The translations under genes and the position numbers were made by a program. This document shows, piece by piece, positions 44,901-55,629 of a stretch of DNA of 64,000 bases (the stretch's first letter is position 1; the number at the start of each line of letters is the position of its first letter). Source of the DNA: Chinchilla lanigera (taxonomy: Eukaryota > Chordata > Mammalia > Rodentia > Chinchillidae); the NCBI RefSeq assembly GCF_000276665.1, contig NW_004955475.1, positions 4,833,480 through 4,897,479 of the forward strand, read 5' to 3'. The notes under the pieces are model-generated. The model searched no databases, was not told where the DNA came from, and was given only the letters and a program-made list of their open reading frames with translations.

Positions 44901-44935
44901 GTAGATATATTTAGTTATTTAATTTAAGTAATTTG
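44380..44935 (-). mobile_element. Two tandem L1 3'UTR copies (antisense)
   Basis: Two consecutive copies of the same L1 3'UTR segment occur: 'gatacagagtttcaaaact' near 44509 and 'aatacagagtttcactaga' near 44668. Each is followed by the '...attgcatattgttacc...' type block, giving a spacing of about 160 bp. The second copy continues further into the 3'UTR. This is either a nested second insertion or an internal duplication. Confidence 0.65.
44860..44901. repeat. (GATA)n microsatellite
   Basis: About ten uninterrupted 'gata' units lie within the L1 3'UTR tail region. Confidence 0.97.
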
Positions 44936-45523
44936 GACTCTTTCCCTATGTTTTGCAGAAAGCATTACTTCTGTTTATAACAGCTTCTACAGATCAAATC
45001 ATACATCATTTATATATGATAAACCATACATTTACCCTTTAACTCTTCATCTATCCTTTATGTAGACTATATTCATTTCTAGAAGCTCTACAGTGAAGTA
45101 GGAGATGTAGAGTGAAGAGTTTGAAGGGTGAAAGAGAAGTGTAAGATAGTAAAGGTGGAGGTTGTTAGAGGTGATAATAATAAGTGAGGAAAGAAAAGAA
45201 AATTTGAGAGTGGTCAGATGTTGTTGGAGTACTTTTAGTCTGGTTGAAGGATGATGACAACTTTCAGAAAATATTTGTGGGGGCAAGGATGAGATATAAG
45301 AGGAGTGAGGTATGCTTTATGATTGAGGATAGCTCTGTAGCTGTCACAAATTGTTCAAAGATTTGTATATCTGTGATGTAAGCAAGCTATGGGAGGACAT
45401 GGGCTAGGTCAAATGTAGAATAACCAAAGGATTATGATGAGTGGATCATGGTTTAATATTGGAGATAATAAGAGTGACTGTGAAAGAACAAAATATGGCA
45501 AGTTGAATAGATAAGTTTATATG
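44936..45523. other. Anonymous stretch
   Basis: No gene is visible. It is purine-rich on the plus strand from 45.09 to 45.30 kb ('gtggaggttgttagaggtg'). No recognised element. Confidence 0.45.
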
Positions 45524-46114
45524 CAGACATTTCTTGTTTAATGACCTTCCTGTTTAATGACTGTTTGGATTTATGACTGAGGTTTAGTCTTTCAATTTAT
45601 AACCCACCACTTAGACTTATGACATCTTTCGGGGGTTATGTTCTGTACATTTTGTTTATAGAGAACCTCAATGTCTTTTTGTATACACTGTTTATACTGT
45701 ACTGTAACATTTTCTGATTGTACTGTACAGTTGAGTACTGTAGTTTATGTTCTGGTATACATTATAGTACTGCAAGTTTAATTAATATGTCTCATTAAAA
45801 CAAGTTATGCAGCTGGGTATGGTGGCACCTGCCTATAATCCCACCACTTGGGAGGCTAAGGAAGGAGGATCACCACAACTTCGAGACCTGCTTGGATTAC
45901 ATAGTGAGTTCAAGGCCAGCATGAACTGCATAGGGAGACACTGTCTCAAAAAATTATGCAAATAACAGAAGTCATCAAGTTGGAGTTTTCTTTGATCATT
46001 TCTATGTTCTGAATATTGTAATTGCATACTATATACAATTCCCCATTTGGTAACCAATTCATTTAATGACCTAACTGTCAGACTGGAATTCAGTAGTTGA
46101 ATGAGGAATGTCTG
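45524..46114. mobile_element. DNA-transposon MITE (TcMar/Tigger-like) with nested B1
   Basis: Terminal inverted repeats are visible: the left end 'cagacatttcttgtttaatg' and the right end, complemented, 'cagacattcctcattcaact'. Internal 'ttaatgac' motifs recur, as in related non-autonomous elements. Removing the B1 leaves about 445 bp. No transposase frame is present. The right flank is TA and the left is TG, so a TA target duplication is only partly preserved. Confidence 0.65.
45811..45953 (+). mobile_element. B1 SINE (sense)
   Basis: 7SL-derived: 'gctgggtatggtggcacct', 'cacttgggaggctaaggaag', then the internal duplication typical of rodent B1 ('tacatagtgagttcaaggcc' after 'cttcgagacctgcttgg'), ending 'gacactgtctcaaaaaa'. 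The short flanking repeat TTATGCA at 45805-45811 and 45955-45961 is a likely target duplication. Confidence 0.92.
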
Positions 46115-46329
46115 TACTGGGGGATAAAGAAGAAATAAGGTAATAATACTACTGCTGGGGCTTGAGGTGAAGAAATTAGATAAGGAGATGAGAAGAGGTA
46201 GACAATCTAGATAGTAGTTAAATCAAGGCAAATAGAAGAAAAAATACATGAGAACAAAAATCAAAGAAATACAGAAAAAAAACAAAAAGAGCAAAACATA
46301 AACTCTCAATTCAAAGTAAACCAATCAAG

Positions 46330-46460
46330 GGGCTGGAGATATAGCTCAATGGCAGAAGCCCCTGCCTGGCAAGCTCAAGGTCGTGAGTTCAGTCCCCAGT
46401 ACCACACACACGCACACACACAAAAAAAAACCAAAGCAAACCAACCAACAAACAAAAAAA
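46330..46460 (+). mobile_element. ID SINE (sense) with CA/A-rich tail
   Basis: 'ggggctggagatatagctca', 'gcctggcaagctcaaggtcg' and 'tgagttcagtccccagtacc' (the B-box equivalent), then a (CA)n and A-rich tail. Flanks 'aaagtaaaccaatcaa' and 'aaagcaaaccaaccaa' form a decayed target duplication. Confidence 0.92.
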
Positions 46461-46944
46461 CCCTAGAAGATATCTGGTGGGAACTCATTTTAAATATTCC
46501 AACAAGACAGTGTATATATGATTCATATGTAAATTCTTTGTCAGGAAGCCTGGATGTTCATACATCAATATCTTCTACAATCTTTCCACTGCAAAACTGA
46601 AGGTAATCCAACCTTAGCACTTCATTCCTGCCAAGTTATAGGTATGCAGGCAGAGTTTAACTATCTCAGTTTCTATATTAGGAATTCTTCCTATCCACTT
46701 CTATTGACATGTTAGTGGAAGCAGCAGGCAGACTCACTGGTATATAAAGGTCCACCGAGTCATGGGTTGCACCCTTGCATACCCTCTAGTGGGTCTTCTC
46801 AGGAATCTGCAATTACTTTCACACACTCTCTGAGTGCATCTTGCTTCTAAAATGTGATTTGTCAACTAAACATTACTGTGTTCGGGGTTGCTTGCCTCTT
46901 CTTGGAGTGTTGAATTCCAGGTTTTCTCATTTCAAATAACTGAT
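46461..46944. other. Anonymous stretch
   Basis: No gene. Sequence at 46.68-46.90 kb has moderately higher GC and a 'tatataaagg' motif at about 46741, which could be the end of an old LTR. I see no paired copy. Confidence 0.35.
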
Positions 46945-47406
46945 TAAAACAAGCAAAAAACAGTGGCAAAGTTTATTCAACAAAGTAAAAGTGAAGAGTG
47001 GGAGAGAAACTGGCTCTGCAGAGCAAGCTTGGGCCAAGCAAACAGAAAGAGAAGGTAAGAGCAAATACAAAAGTATACTCTATGTCTGGGAAACACAGTG
47101 TGGGCTGTTGTGGAAAGGTATGTTAGCATGGGATCCTCACGGTTGGCTTTCTTTTATACTGTCCAAATCTCGAGGTAACCTATAAGAACTATATCCTGGT
47201 CTTGAAAGGGGATGCCTGAGATCCCAGACATCAGGCTTATGTCAAGACTAGTCCATCCTATTGAAAACCTTGAGTTCTTACAAGAAATTCTTGTGTTTGC
47301 AGGACTTTGGGAACTGTTTTACCCATGCATCCTGAATCTTGTAATTAACAGGTCATAGTTATTTCCATAACCAGCTATTGCCATGCCTTAATCTCCTGTG
47401 TTACAA
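46945..47406 (-). mobile_element. LTR (antisense), unclassified
   Basis: On the minus strand it begins TGTAACACAGGAG near 47406. It has a TATA box 'acagtataaaagaaag' near 47160 and a poly(A) signal 'gttgaataaactttgcc' at 46977-46972, about 175 bp downstream. The promoter-to-poly(A) layout is that of a retroviral LTR with a gammaretrovirus-like R length. No attached internal coding sequence is recognised. Confidence 0.5.
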
Positions 47407-48110
47407 GGGTTTTGCAGAAGGTTGTGTCTGGTGAGGAAACTTTTGGCTCCTTACCTTGCAAACTCCTTTGTGACATGCTGCCCAAAACTCAGCTGGCCCC
47501 TGGACCTGCAGAACTGGCTCCAGCCAATCTAAGTGTTCCTCTCCATAACTTCATGGGCACTCTTGATGAGAAAACCACTTGGGTAAGTGCTGGTAGTATG
47601 TGCACATGTGTTGGTCAGGCAGGTCTCTGAGCTGCACAAATTCAGCTAGAATTACTGCCTGCACATCCTGTCTCTGGCCTGATTCTGACAGGGGGAGGGG
47701 CTTGGTTGCCTTCAGTATGCACTGGAGAGAAGAATGCAGAAATATTGTTTTTGTCAGCATTGGGGGAGTATATGGGGAATGCAAAGTCTGTCCCAGGGAT
47801 ATGATTTACGCAGCCCTCATTCAGTCCCTCAAACATTCCACCTCATTCAAAAATGGCTGCACCCTGGAGGAATGGTTAGTAATAGTGGACCACACACCTC
47901 ATCCACACAACTTCCATTTACAAGTTGTCCATTTTTCACTTAATCTACATACATCTTCTGTCAGAATTCTCCATTCAGTTTGAGTGCTCTTCCTATCTTC
48001 TGAATATCTTCTCATAAAGTACAGAGGATCCTTTCTGACACTTTCTGATGTGATTTCTCCTCTAGTAAGTGATATTGAATTCTTCTATTTTTGCCTACTA
48101 TATGCAAGTT
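47407..48110. other. Anonymous, GC-richer stretch
   Basis: It is GC-richer than its surroundings (47.42-47.95 kb), which keeps several chance frames open on both strands (127 codons on plus at 47600-47983; 77 and 64 codons on minus). None shows a domain. It borders the antisense LTR on its 5' side, so it could be host flank or decayed upstream sequence. I do not call a gene. Confidence 0.4.
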
Positions 48111-48111
48111 T

Positions 48112-48182
48112 TATGTTGCTGTGGATCAAGCCCAGAACCTTGTTCATTCTAGATAAGTGGTCTACCAGTCAGCATCAACTTT
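48112..48182 (-). mobile_element. Degenerate ID-like SINE (antisense)
   Basis: 'tgctgtggatcaagcccag' and 'aagtggtctaccagtcagc' are the decayed complement of an ID/B2-type tRNA head. Confidence 0.5.
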
Positions 48183-48185
48183 GAC

Positions 48186-48939
48186 CCTGCAATTGATATT
48201 TGTATATTGAGCATGTATTCTTCAGTATTACTAAGCTAACTTGTTGCAGTTCATGACTATGACACAGTGTAAAGAATGAAAGATTACTTACAGTTAATGT
48301 CTAATTTATACTCAAGAAATCCCAGAGGGCATGCCCTTAACCAAGACCCATCAGTGTGAGAAAGTCTAGTAAGGACAGCCCTGAACTAAATTTTCTGTGG
48401 CCCTTTATTGATAGAACCCGGAAGCAAGGATAAAAGAATAAAGAAGGACATCTGAGCAGCAACTCATATAGGGGACAAGGAAATAACAGGGTGGTCAGGA
48501 TGACCTGTGAAATGACTGACCTTGAGACCAATTTAAATGGTTAATTGGAGTATGGGGAGGACAAAGTCCAGAGTATTTATTCCTTAAGACATTGCATTTT
48601 GATCCTACTGGGAATTGTGGATATTTAGGCTATCCTTTAATTTCTAACCATGCATTTTGGGAGGTTTTGGGTGTGTGACTTCAAAAGTTCCTTAAATCTG
48701 CATGTCCATTTCATTCATACCTCTGGCTCCAAAACTTATGAACCCTAGTAGCCCTTTCACAAATTTCATCAGTCTTTACATAGATGATTATGGGGTTTTC
48801 AAATAAAAATTATGGGGATTTTTTGTCCTCTTGTCACATCTGGGGGAGGGTTGTATACCATGCCATGCCAGACTGCTACTCTGTTGGAATACAAAACTAG
48901 AAGTATCCTACTAGGATCATAAATACTCAGGTTCAGTAC
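48186..48939. other. Anonymous stretch
   Basis: No gene or clear repeat is visible. Confidence 0.4.
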
Positions 48940-49313
48940 TTATGGTTTGTGTCTAGATTTCCCCCCAAAGTCTCATGCAGTCATATGACAGGCTTCTAGA
49001 ATTTATGATTGATTAATGATCCAATGCTGGGATTATGGGTGTGAGTGCTACACCTGCCCTGGAGCAGGTAGCTTGCATTCAATATAAGTGAGGGAAGGAG
49101 GCTTGGTCTCTGCTGCTCCTCCCATTTTGCTCTTGCTGCTTTTGTTGTTTTTTGCTGCCATGAACTGTTGTCCTCTGCTACAGGCCACCCTGCCTTGGAG
49201 CCAGCTGAGTATGGACTGAAACCTCCACAAACTGTGAGCTAAATAAACCTTTCCTTCCTTAATTTTGGGTGCTGGACATTTGTCTCAGCAATGAGAGAAA
49301 CGTAACCAAGACA
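48940..49313 (+). mobile_element. MaLR-type LTR (sense)
   Basis: It begins TATGGTTTGTGTCTAGATTT followed by C-rich 'ccccccaaag', the canonical MaLR opening. It continues 'gctgccatgaactg' and 'ccacaaactgtgagctaaa', then AATAAACC and ends 'gaaacgtaaccaagaca'. It is closely similar to the antisense LTR at 29219-29630. It is a solo LTR. Confidence 0.85.
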
Positions 49314-50095
49314 ATGGTTTATTTGGAAAAGGAGGAACAGAGAAGGTACCTACTCTGAAAGAATAGGGAGCATGAGGAAGAGAATACTCATGGATGTTTG
49401 TCCTCAGTTCCTTTTTATTTAGGACTACTGACTTCTATTATATCCCACATCAGTTCCTGGAAGTTGTACCATCTAATTGGCTCTCTATCCTCAATACTAG
49501 CCTGAGTACCTCTATCTTCTTTCTTTCTGGCCATTTGATTTCTTCCTGTCCCTTTGTGATAGATAAGTGGTGGGTATGCTTATAGAAAGGTAACTTAGAA
49601 TTGATGAAGTTGGTACAAGTTTAGAGATGTTAAAGTGAATATATATATATAATCTTTTATCTATTCAGTAAGTTTCCTTCAGTGGCTGCCTCTTACCTCC
49701 TTTGTGTTTTATCACAGGTTGGTGAGGTGGCTGTTTTCCCTGGTCTTTCAGGTTTTTGGCTTCCTGCATGCTTTGTTAACTCTTTCTGATAAATTCCTAT
49801 GGTAACTCTGCTATCTGGCACCTCTCTAGGTGTAGTCTTTCTCTCTCTCTCTCTCTGTCTCTCTCATCTTTCTAACTATAGAGTCTAACTGTACAGGCAG
49901 ATGCTACCTCCAGTAAAATTTCCAATTAATTTTTTATAAATTGTATCTTCTTTCTGCCTAGCAGCCACCTTTCTCTATACTCTGTATGCCTCTTATGTAT
50001 TATACGTGGCGAGTTGTACTGAGTAAAACCTCCAGTAAAATCTTGAATTGAATTGTGGAAATTACACACTTCTATATTTCTGATCTGAGAGGAAA
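49314..50095. other. Anonymous stretch with simple repeats
   Basis: A (TA)n run lies near 49640-49651 and a (CT)n run at 49839-49866. The motif 'acctccagtaaaat' occurs twice, at about 49907 and 50028, suggesting a local duplication of about 120 bp. No gene. Confidence 0.45.
49839..49866. repeat. (CT)n microsatellite
   Basis: A near-perfect run of 'ct' units with one 'gt' interruption. Confidence 0.92.
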
Positions 50096-50099
50096 ACCA

Positions 50100-51640
50100 T
50101 CCAAGCTTTCATTTTTTAACTTTATCTTTAATTTATTTGTAGGTTACTTGTATTACATTGAAGTTCAATTGTAGTCCTAATTTTCTCAAACTTTCTTGAG
50201 GAATAGTTGTTCGATTTTGTCAAATGCATTTTCTTCATCTATTGAGAGATGTAAAAGTTTTACTTTCATAGATTGTTAAAATAGATGAATTACATTGATG
50301 GAGTTTTTAAAAAAATCAATGCATTTTTAAAATCAAAACCAACTGTGTGTTCATGGAATAAATCTAGTTGGTCATTATGAATTATTATCTTTTTGTGCAG
50401 GCTTCAGCATGTATTGCTAAAGTTTTGCCTATCATTTTACACCCATGTTCATGAAGGCTATCAGTCAAGTTTCCTTTTATTGTAGTGTTTTTGTTCACTT
50501 TAGATTGCAGGGCAATGGTAACCTCCAGAAATGACTTTGGCAAGTATAATGTCTAATGTGTATGAGTTTGTGTAGTATTGGCACTTCTTGATTGGTAAAA
50601 CTGAGCAGTGAAGCCACCTGGATCTAGAATTTCTATAGTGTGTATATTATAAAAAACAAATTTAATCATTTAAGGGATATACTGTTATTCATATCATTTA
50701 TTTTTACTTCTGCAAGTTTTTTTGTTTATGTCTCAAAGAATTTATACATTTTATCCGCATTTTCTAAATTTTAGTCTGTTTTTTTCATGGTATTCCATTT
50801 TTTATCCTTTTGATATATGTAGAATATATAGTGATGCCCCTTCTTTCTTTCGTGATATTTTATTTGAATCATTTGTATGCTTTACCTAATTAGTCCAGGT
50901 AGAATATTATGGGATTTTCTTAACACAGGGTCTCACTATGTAGTTCAGGTTGTCTTTGAACTCATTATGTAGCATAAGGTAGCCTTGAACTCTTTGCAGT
51001 ACTCCTAACTTAGCCTCCCAAGTGCTGTGATTACAGGCATGTGCCTCCATGCCTGTTTGGAGTATTATTGACTTTACTGACCTCATAAAATCAAGTTTTG
51101 GTTAACTTTATTTTCTTTGTTTTGTTTTCATTTCTCTTTTGTTGTTTTCATTCTCATGTTTACAGGACTTTACACTTTAATTTTTAGCTTCTGAAGGAAG
51201 TGACTGAAATTTATTTTCTGATGTGCATTTAGTGTTATAAAATTTCACCTGATACTCTGGTGCCATCATACAAATATTGCACTTTCACTGTCACTTATAA
51301 ATCAACAATTTCTAATTTTCCTTGCTGTTTTATTTTTCATCTTTGTTTTATTAAAAATGTGTCAGATTTATAATATTTGGAAATTTTTCAGATATATTTG
51401 TTATTCTCATTTAATTTAAATGTCATCAGAGAAACTCATTTGTATAGTTTGAAAAACTTTAAATTTATCAATATTGTTCTCATGCCTGAAAATATGATTT
51501 GGCTTGGTAAATGTTCCACCTGCACTTGAAAGCAATGTGCATTCCACTGTTGACAAAAGTATGCTATAAATGCCATGTAAGTTAGGAGAAAAAGATCCAC
51601 ATTTATTCTTTAGAATATTTATACTGATAAATTTTTCATT
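50100..51640 (-). mobile_element. Old LINE-1 ORF2 (antisense), interrupted by B1
   Basis: Antisense reverse transcriptase blocks run in order: 'gattttgtcaaatgcatttt', 'gatagattgttaaaatagatg'-type sequence, 'tctagttggtcattatgaat', 'gaagccacctggatctagaa'. After the SINE comes the upstream ORF2 sequence ('ttctgatgtgcatttagtg', 'gcacttgaaagcaatgtgca'). No frame survives. Confidence 0.7.
50918..51057 (-). mobile_element. B1 SINE (antisense)
   Basis: 'cacagggtctcactatgtag', 'ctttgaactcattatgtagc' plus 'ggtagccttgaactcttt' (the internal duplication), and 'gattacaggcatgtgcctcc'. It lies inside the old L1, which resumes afterwards. Confidence 0.88.
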
Positions 51641-51644
51641 TTTA

Positions 51645-52680
51645 TAAGCTTTATTGTATTAAGCTATGAGTACTTAGTACAGTCTTAAAAGAACATCAGA
51701 AATAAATTCCCATATGAACTACAATGACCATGCCAATATCACTCTACAAAAATAAACTTTAATTTTCACACCTAAAGCAGTTTGCACACATGACAACCAC
51801 GTATTTCATACATATACATCACTTACTCCGACAGCAAGTATCTTTTATATTCTTGTCCATTTTGTAGGATACACTTGACATCTCTGTGGTCTTACTGTTT
51901 TGTCAGGAGGTTCTTATAATATTATACAGTGTATAATGAACAGGAACATAAAATATAAATAAAAGAACTATTAAATTCTTAATATGTATTGTGCATTTAC
52001 AATAGACATCTATATTTTTTACATCAGCCACATACTTCCTTATGAAACCTAAAAGATTACATCAGAAAGAAATTCCTATACAAACTACAATGAAAATACC
52101 AATAAAACAGTACCTACAAAAATTAGCTTTGTTTCAACTTTCACACCCAAGGCAGTCTGCACACACATAACAACTGCATGTTGCATGCACACATCTCACA
52201 TAATGACAGCATGTGTACAGCTTTCTTTTCCTGTGTGGCAGTCTTGTTACTTCTCTTCTCCTCCTGTTCTGTCAGGAACTTCTTACTATATCATACAATA
52301 TGCACCTAGGAGGAAAATAAGATGTCAGCAAAATGCAATGTCAAATACATAATGAGTATTTAAAACAGACGTCAACATTTTCACATCAACTGTTTACTTG
52401 CTTAAAAATCTAAAAGATAACATCAAAAATAAACACTTGTGTGGTCTAGTGTAAACACAAAGCTTATCAAAGTAATAAGCTTTACTTCAAATATCACACC
52501 TAAACCAGACTTCATATGTGAAAACTGCATGTTCCATACACAATTATCACTTACACTGATAGTACTAACACTTTATTTTCCTCTACTTTCTCATAGGGCA
52601 CACTTGACATCTTTTTTGTTTTCTTGTTGTTGCAGTAGGTATTTGTGATGTTGTTCTCCTGTCAGCTCATCAGTGTGCTC
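51645..52680 (-). repeat. Tandem triplication of a unit of about 365 bp
   Basis: Three diverged head-to-tail units start at the shared block 'acatcagaaat/acatcagaaag/acatcaaaaat' at 51693, 52059 and 52420 (periods 366 and 361 bp). Further shared landmarks per unit are 'tcacacctaaagcagtttgc', 'tcacacccaaggcagtctgc' and 'tcacacctaaaccagacttc'; 'acttgacatctctg' and 'acttgacatctttt'; and 'gtcaggaggttctta' and 'gtcaggaacttctta'. The minus strand of unit 3 has a frame with L-L-Q-Q-Q-E-N-K-K-D-V-K-C, echoed in unit 1 by D-V-K-C, so the unit may derive from the last exon of a gene. A minus-strand AATAAA lies near 51657. I cannot name the gene. Confidence 0.8.
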
Positions 52681-53935
52681 CATAATTTTTTGCATAGTTC
52701 CCTGAGCAGAAACATTCTTTTTTCTCTGCTGTAAATGATCTCTTATGAGGTCCAGTCTCAGTCCTCTTAAGAGAATTTGTCAGTGATATTTTGCACTTGT
52801 TACTTCTGTAAACTTTCAGAGTATTTAGGCCACACATGTTTAGGGTTGGCCAATGTTTTGTGTTACAGGTGACCTCGTAGTTGCTTCATAACTCATCAAC
52901 AACACCTCCATGTTTGGTTTTTCTGTTGAAAATTTCCATCTGAGGCTTCCATTTTGTTGAAGTTTCCCTATCAATATTTCCATCATGGTACAACATTGAT
53001 ATCAGCAGTGCCTATTTGCTTTTCTTTGTCATATATGATATTAATATTATAACTTTCTGAAATTCAAAGATTATGGTATGCAATTCCCTATATTAAAATT
53101 CTAACATCTCACTTGGAATTTCTACTTTGTTCCTGTGTACTGTTTCCGCAGTAGTCAACTTGTACTCTATTAGCAAATGTAATATCAATTGGAAACTGGT
53201 AAACCAACTGTTGAATGCCATATTTCAATTAGTTGGGGAGACAGGAGCAACAAGTCTGTTGAAAACATCATTCAGTTTATTACTATAAGAATAAGAACCG
53301 TATATCTAAGTTCCAAAGGAAATTTCTAGATTGATAGAATAAAGGTCTTGACATCTAAAGGGTATAAATTTTTATGGCTTATTTTTATACTTGCTTTTCT
53401 ATAACCTTTTATATTCCTCTGATGATCATGAGAAATCCCTGCTAATTAAGCAGACCTATGAATGCTTTCAGTTCAGCTAGTGAAGTTTCAGAAAGGCACA
53501 TTTTTAAACATGGCTATTTGTGCATACACAACATTTTACTTGCATGTCAACACTCTCGTATTTCACAGCATGTTGAAACGTTTCACCTGTTACAATTTCC
53601 AATATTGAATGGCAGTGTGGCGTTCTGTCCAATATGCTTCATTCCTTCTAATACTTTCAGTATATTTTCATACCCAGTTCTAACATTGGAACATTCCATT
53701 TGATTGCATGACCAATTTGCAACATTCAGACTCATCAAATATGTGCTCACATTGCTGTTTTCTTTGTCACCTTAATTAAGGAGTTTTGCATTCCCTGTGT
53801 CTATGAGTCTATTCTTGCTTCTTTTCATTATCACAGGAATTTTCGCCCACATATTCAATGTCAAATCGTCATCATCATCACACACCCACACCACACTTCT
53901 GTTATGAAAGCATGTATTTTACCATAATGATCATC
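52681..53935 (-). other. Possible decayed gene copy upstream of the triplication
   Basis: Minus-strand fragments look formerly coding ('LIRDHLQQRKKN' near 52.75 kb, 'NILKVLEGMKHIGQNA' near 53.65 kb, and a D-D-D-D-D-L-T-L-N stretch near 53.88 kb). They are in different frames with stops between them. I recognise no family; an acidic start plus a Gln/Lys-rich end is compatible with a testis-type coiled-coil gene, but that is a guess. Confidence 0.3.
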
Positions 53936-53939
53936 TCCA

Positions 53940-54580
53940 CCATCCATTCATCAAAATACCATATGATCCAATAATTCCAATTTTATATATGTCTTCAAAA
54001 GAATTGAAAGAGAAGTGTGAATGATATTTGCAAATCAATGTCCATTGGAACATCTCTCTAAATATTCACTTTGACTATCTCCAAAACTTGAAAACTGGTT
54101 TTTCATGTACCATTTTACGGAAATGGGCTACTTATACCTCAAAAATTGAAAAAAAAAAAATTTACACACTATAATGTTATATGTTTACATAGCAGTTTTT
54201 CTATAATTTCATCCATCATGGTAACTTCCTCCATTGATTATGTGGAGCAATTGTGATTACTGGATCATGTAGTATTTTGAATTTTCTGAGGATTCTCTGT
54301 ACTATTTTCTATAGCAACTACACCATATCACATTCCTAATAACAGTACAGAAAGTTTCCAATTTCCCAATTGTTTGAAATTAGGTAGATATGACACTGAA
54401 CCTGTAGATCACTATGGATAGTATGAACATCATCACAGTATTTAGTTTTCCAAACCATGTCACTGTGTATCTGTTCATTTACTTGAATATTAATTTTTCC
54501 ACTATATTTTGTAATTTATTGCACACAAGTTTTTCACATCTTTTAGATTTATTCTTAAACACATTCTCCTCTTCCCTCTG
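53940..54580. mobile_element. Old LINE-1 pieces, sense then antisense
   Basis: 53940-54060 contains 'ccatatgatccaataattcc' and 'aaaagaattgaaagagaag', the sense ORF2 C-terminus. 54170-54380 contains 'gattatgtggagcaattgtg' and 'tttctatagcaactacacc', the antisense equivalent. This opposed arrangement suggests an old inverted insertion. Confidence 0.5.
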
Positions 54581-54581
54581 T

Positions 54582-54782
54582 TATTTTTAAGTACTGTGCA
54601 TTGAAAGCAGAACCTTCACTGTGGTGCATTCTCTCCTTTGTGTTTCATTCTTTATTTTTGATGCAGAGTCTCACCAAATCACTAAGTTGGCCAACCTAGC
54701 TTCAACTTGTTAATATCCTCACTCAACTTCCTAGAGTGTTCAGAATTCAAATATGTGCTACTATGCCCAAATTCAATTTTTT
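54582..54782 (-). mobile_element. B4-like SINE (ID-B1 fusion, antisense)
   Basis: An ID-like half ('agtactgtgcattgaaagc') is followed by a B1-like half ('agagtctcaccaaatcacta', 'ttggccaacctagcttcaac', 'tatgtgctactatgccc'). It is diverged. Confidence 0.65.
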
Positions 54783-55030
54783 TCACTTTTGCCATAAATG
54801 GAGTATTTTCTTATGCTCCAATTTGCATTGTACATTCTTTTAAAAATGCAAGTCTTTTTTTTCTTTTTCATTTTGCACTATGCAACTTTTCTGAAACAGT
54901 TTGTTAATTGGAACATTATTTTGTGAAATCCTTAATTTGTTTTGCATATAAAGTCACATAACCTTAAAACAGATTTTTTCATTTGTTTTCTTTTTTATTT
55001 TAAAAATAAAAGAAGGAAAACATATTAACA

Positions 55031-55130
55031 NNNNNNNNNNNNNNNNNNNNNNNNNNNNNNNNNNNNNNNNNNNNNNNNNNNNNNNNNNNNNNNNNNNNNN
55101 NNNNNNNNNNNNNNNNNNNNNNNNNNNNNN
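55031..55130. other. 100-N assembly gap with duplicated edges
   Basis: Exactly 100 Ns. The 37 bases before it (54994-55030) are identical to the 37 bases after it (55131-55167), so the gap is likely an unmerged contig overlap and not missing DNA. Confidence 0.95.
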
Positions 55131-55629
55131 TTTATTTTAAAAATAAAAGAAGGAAAACATATTAACAAACAGACATCCATTTACAAAATAGTATAAGAAA
55201 AATACAAGCAATACTGAGTTACAGACAAAGTGGTAGGAAATTAACAATGGTTGTTGTATTACGTATTGATGATTCAAAGTGGTTTCTCAAGAAAACAGAG
55301 ACATGCAAGAATGATCAAATAAGTAATCATTAACTGTTTCAGTAAAGCGATAGAAGTCAGTAGTACAACTATGTTAGCTATCCTGTATACACATACATAC
55401 ATAATTTCCCCTGCTTTCTTTTCTCTTTTCCTTCATCCCAGTTGCTCTTTATTTTTGAGCATTTTCTTTTCATTTTACAATGTCTATCGTACCTCCTAAT
55501 TTTTATTCACTCTTTCAGGTTCTTACACTAGTGAGACAATACTTTGCTTACTCATGGAGGTCTGGTTCATTTCACTTATGAGTACGGTCTCTAGTTGTGA
55601 CCATTTACCTGTAAAAGCCTCGAGTTTAT
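55131..55629 (-). mobile_element. L1 3'UTR and ORF2 tail within the composite
   Basis: It begins with the same 3'UTR block as 31676 and 32270, includes 'tcttacactagtgagacaat' and 'gaccatttacctgtaaaagc' (the antisense ORF2 C-terminus), and stops abruptly at about 55629 where GC-rich DNA begins. Confidence 0.85.

Noticed and set aside
44860..44901. Regulatory GATA-factor cluster
   Set aside because: A perfect tetranucleotide run is better explained as a microsatellite.
46330..46400. tRNA-like sequence with box elements
   Set aside because: It is the tRNA-derived head of an ID SINE with an A-rich tail, not a tRNA gene. The same applies to 43293-43370 and the antisense copies.
47600..47983. 127-codon plus-strand frame with overlapping frames on both strands
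   Set aside because: GC-richer DNA leaves several frames open at once; none has a recognisable domain or splice-consistent neighbour.
51693..52680. CRISPR-like or satellite array
   Set aside because: Only three diverged units of about 365 bp with no spacer logic; the host is clearly a mammal.
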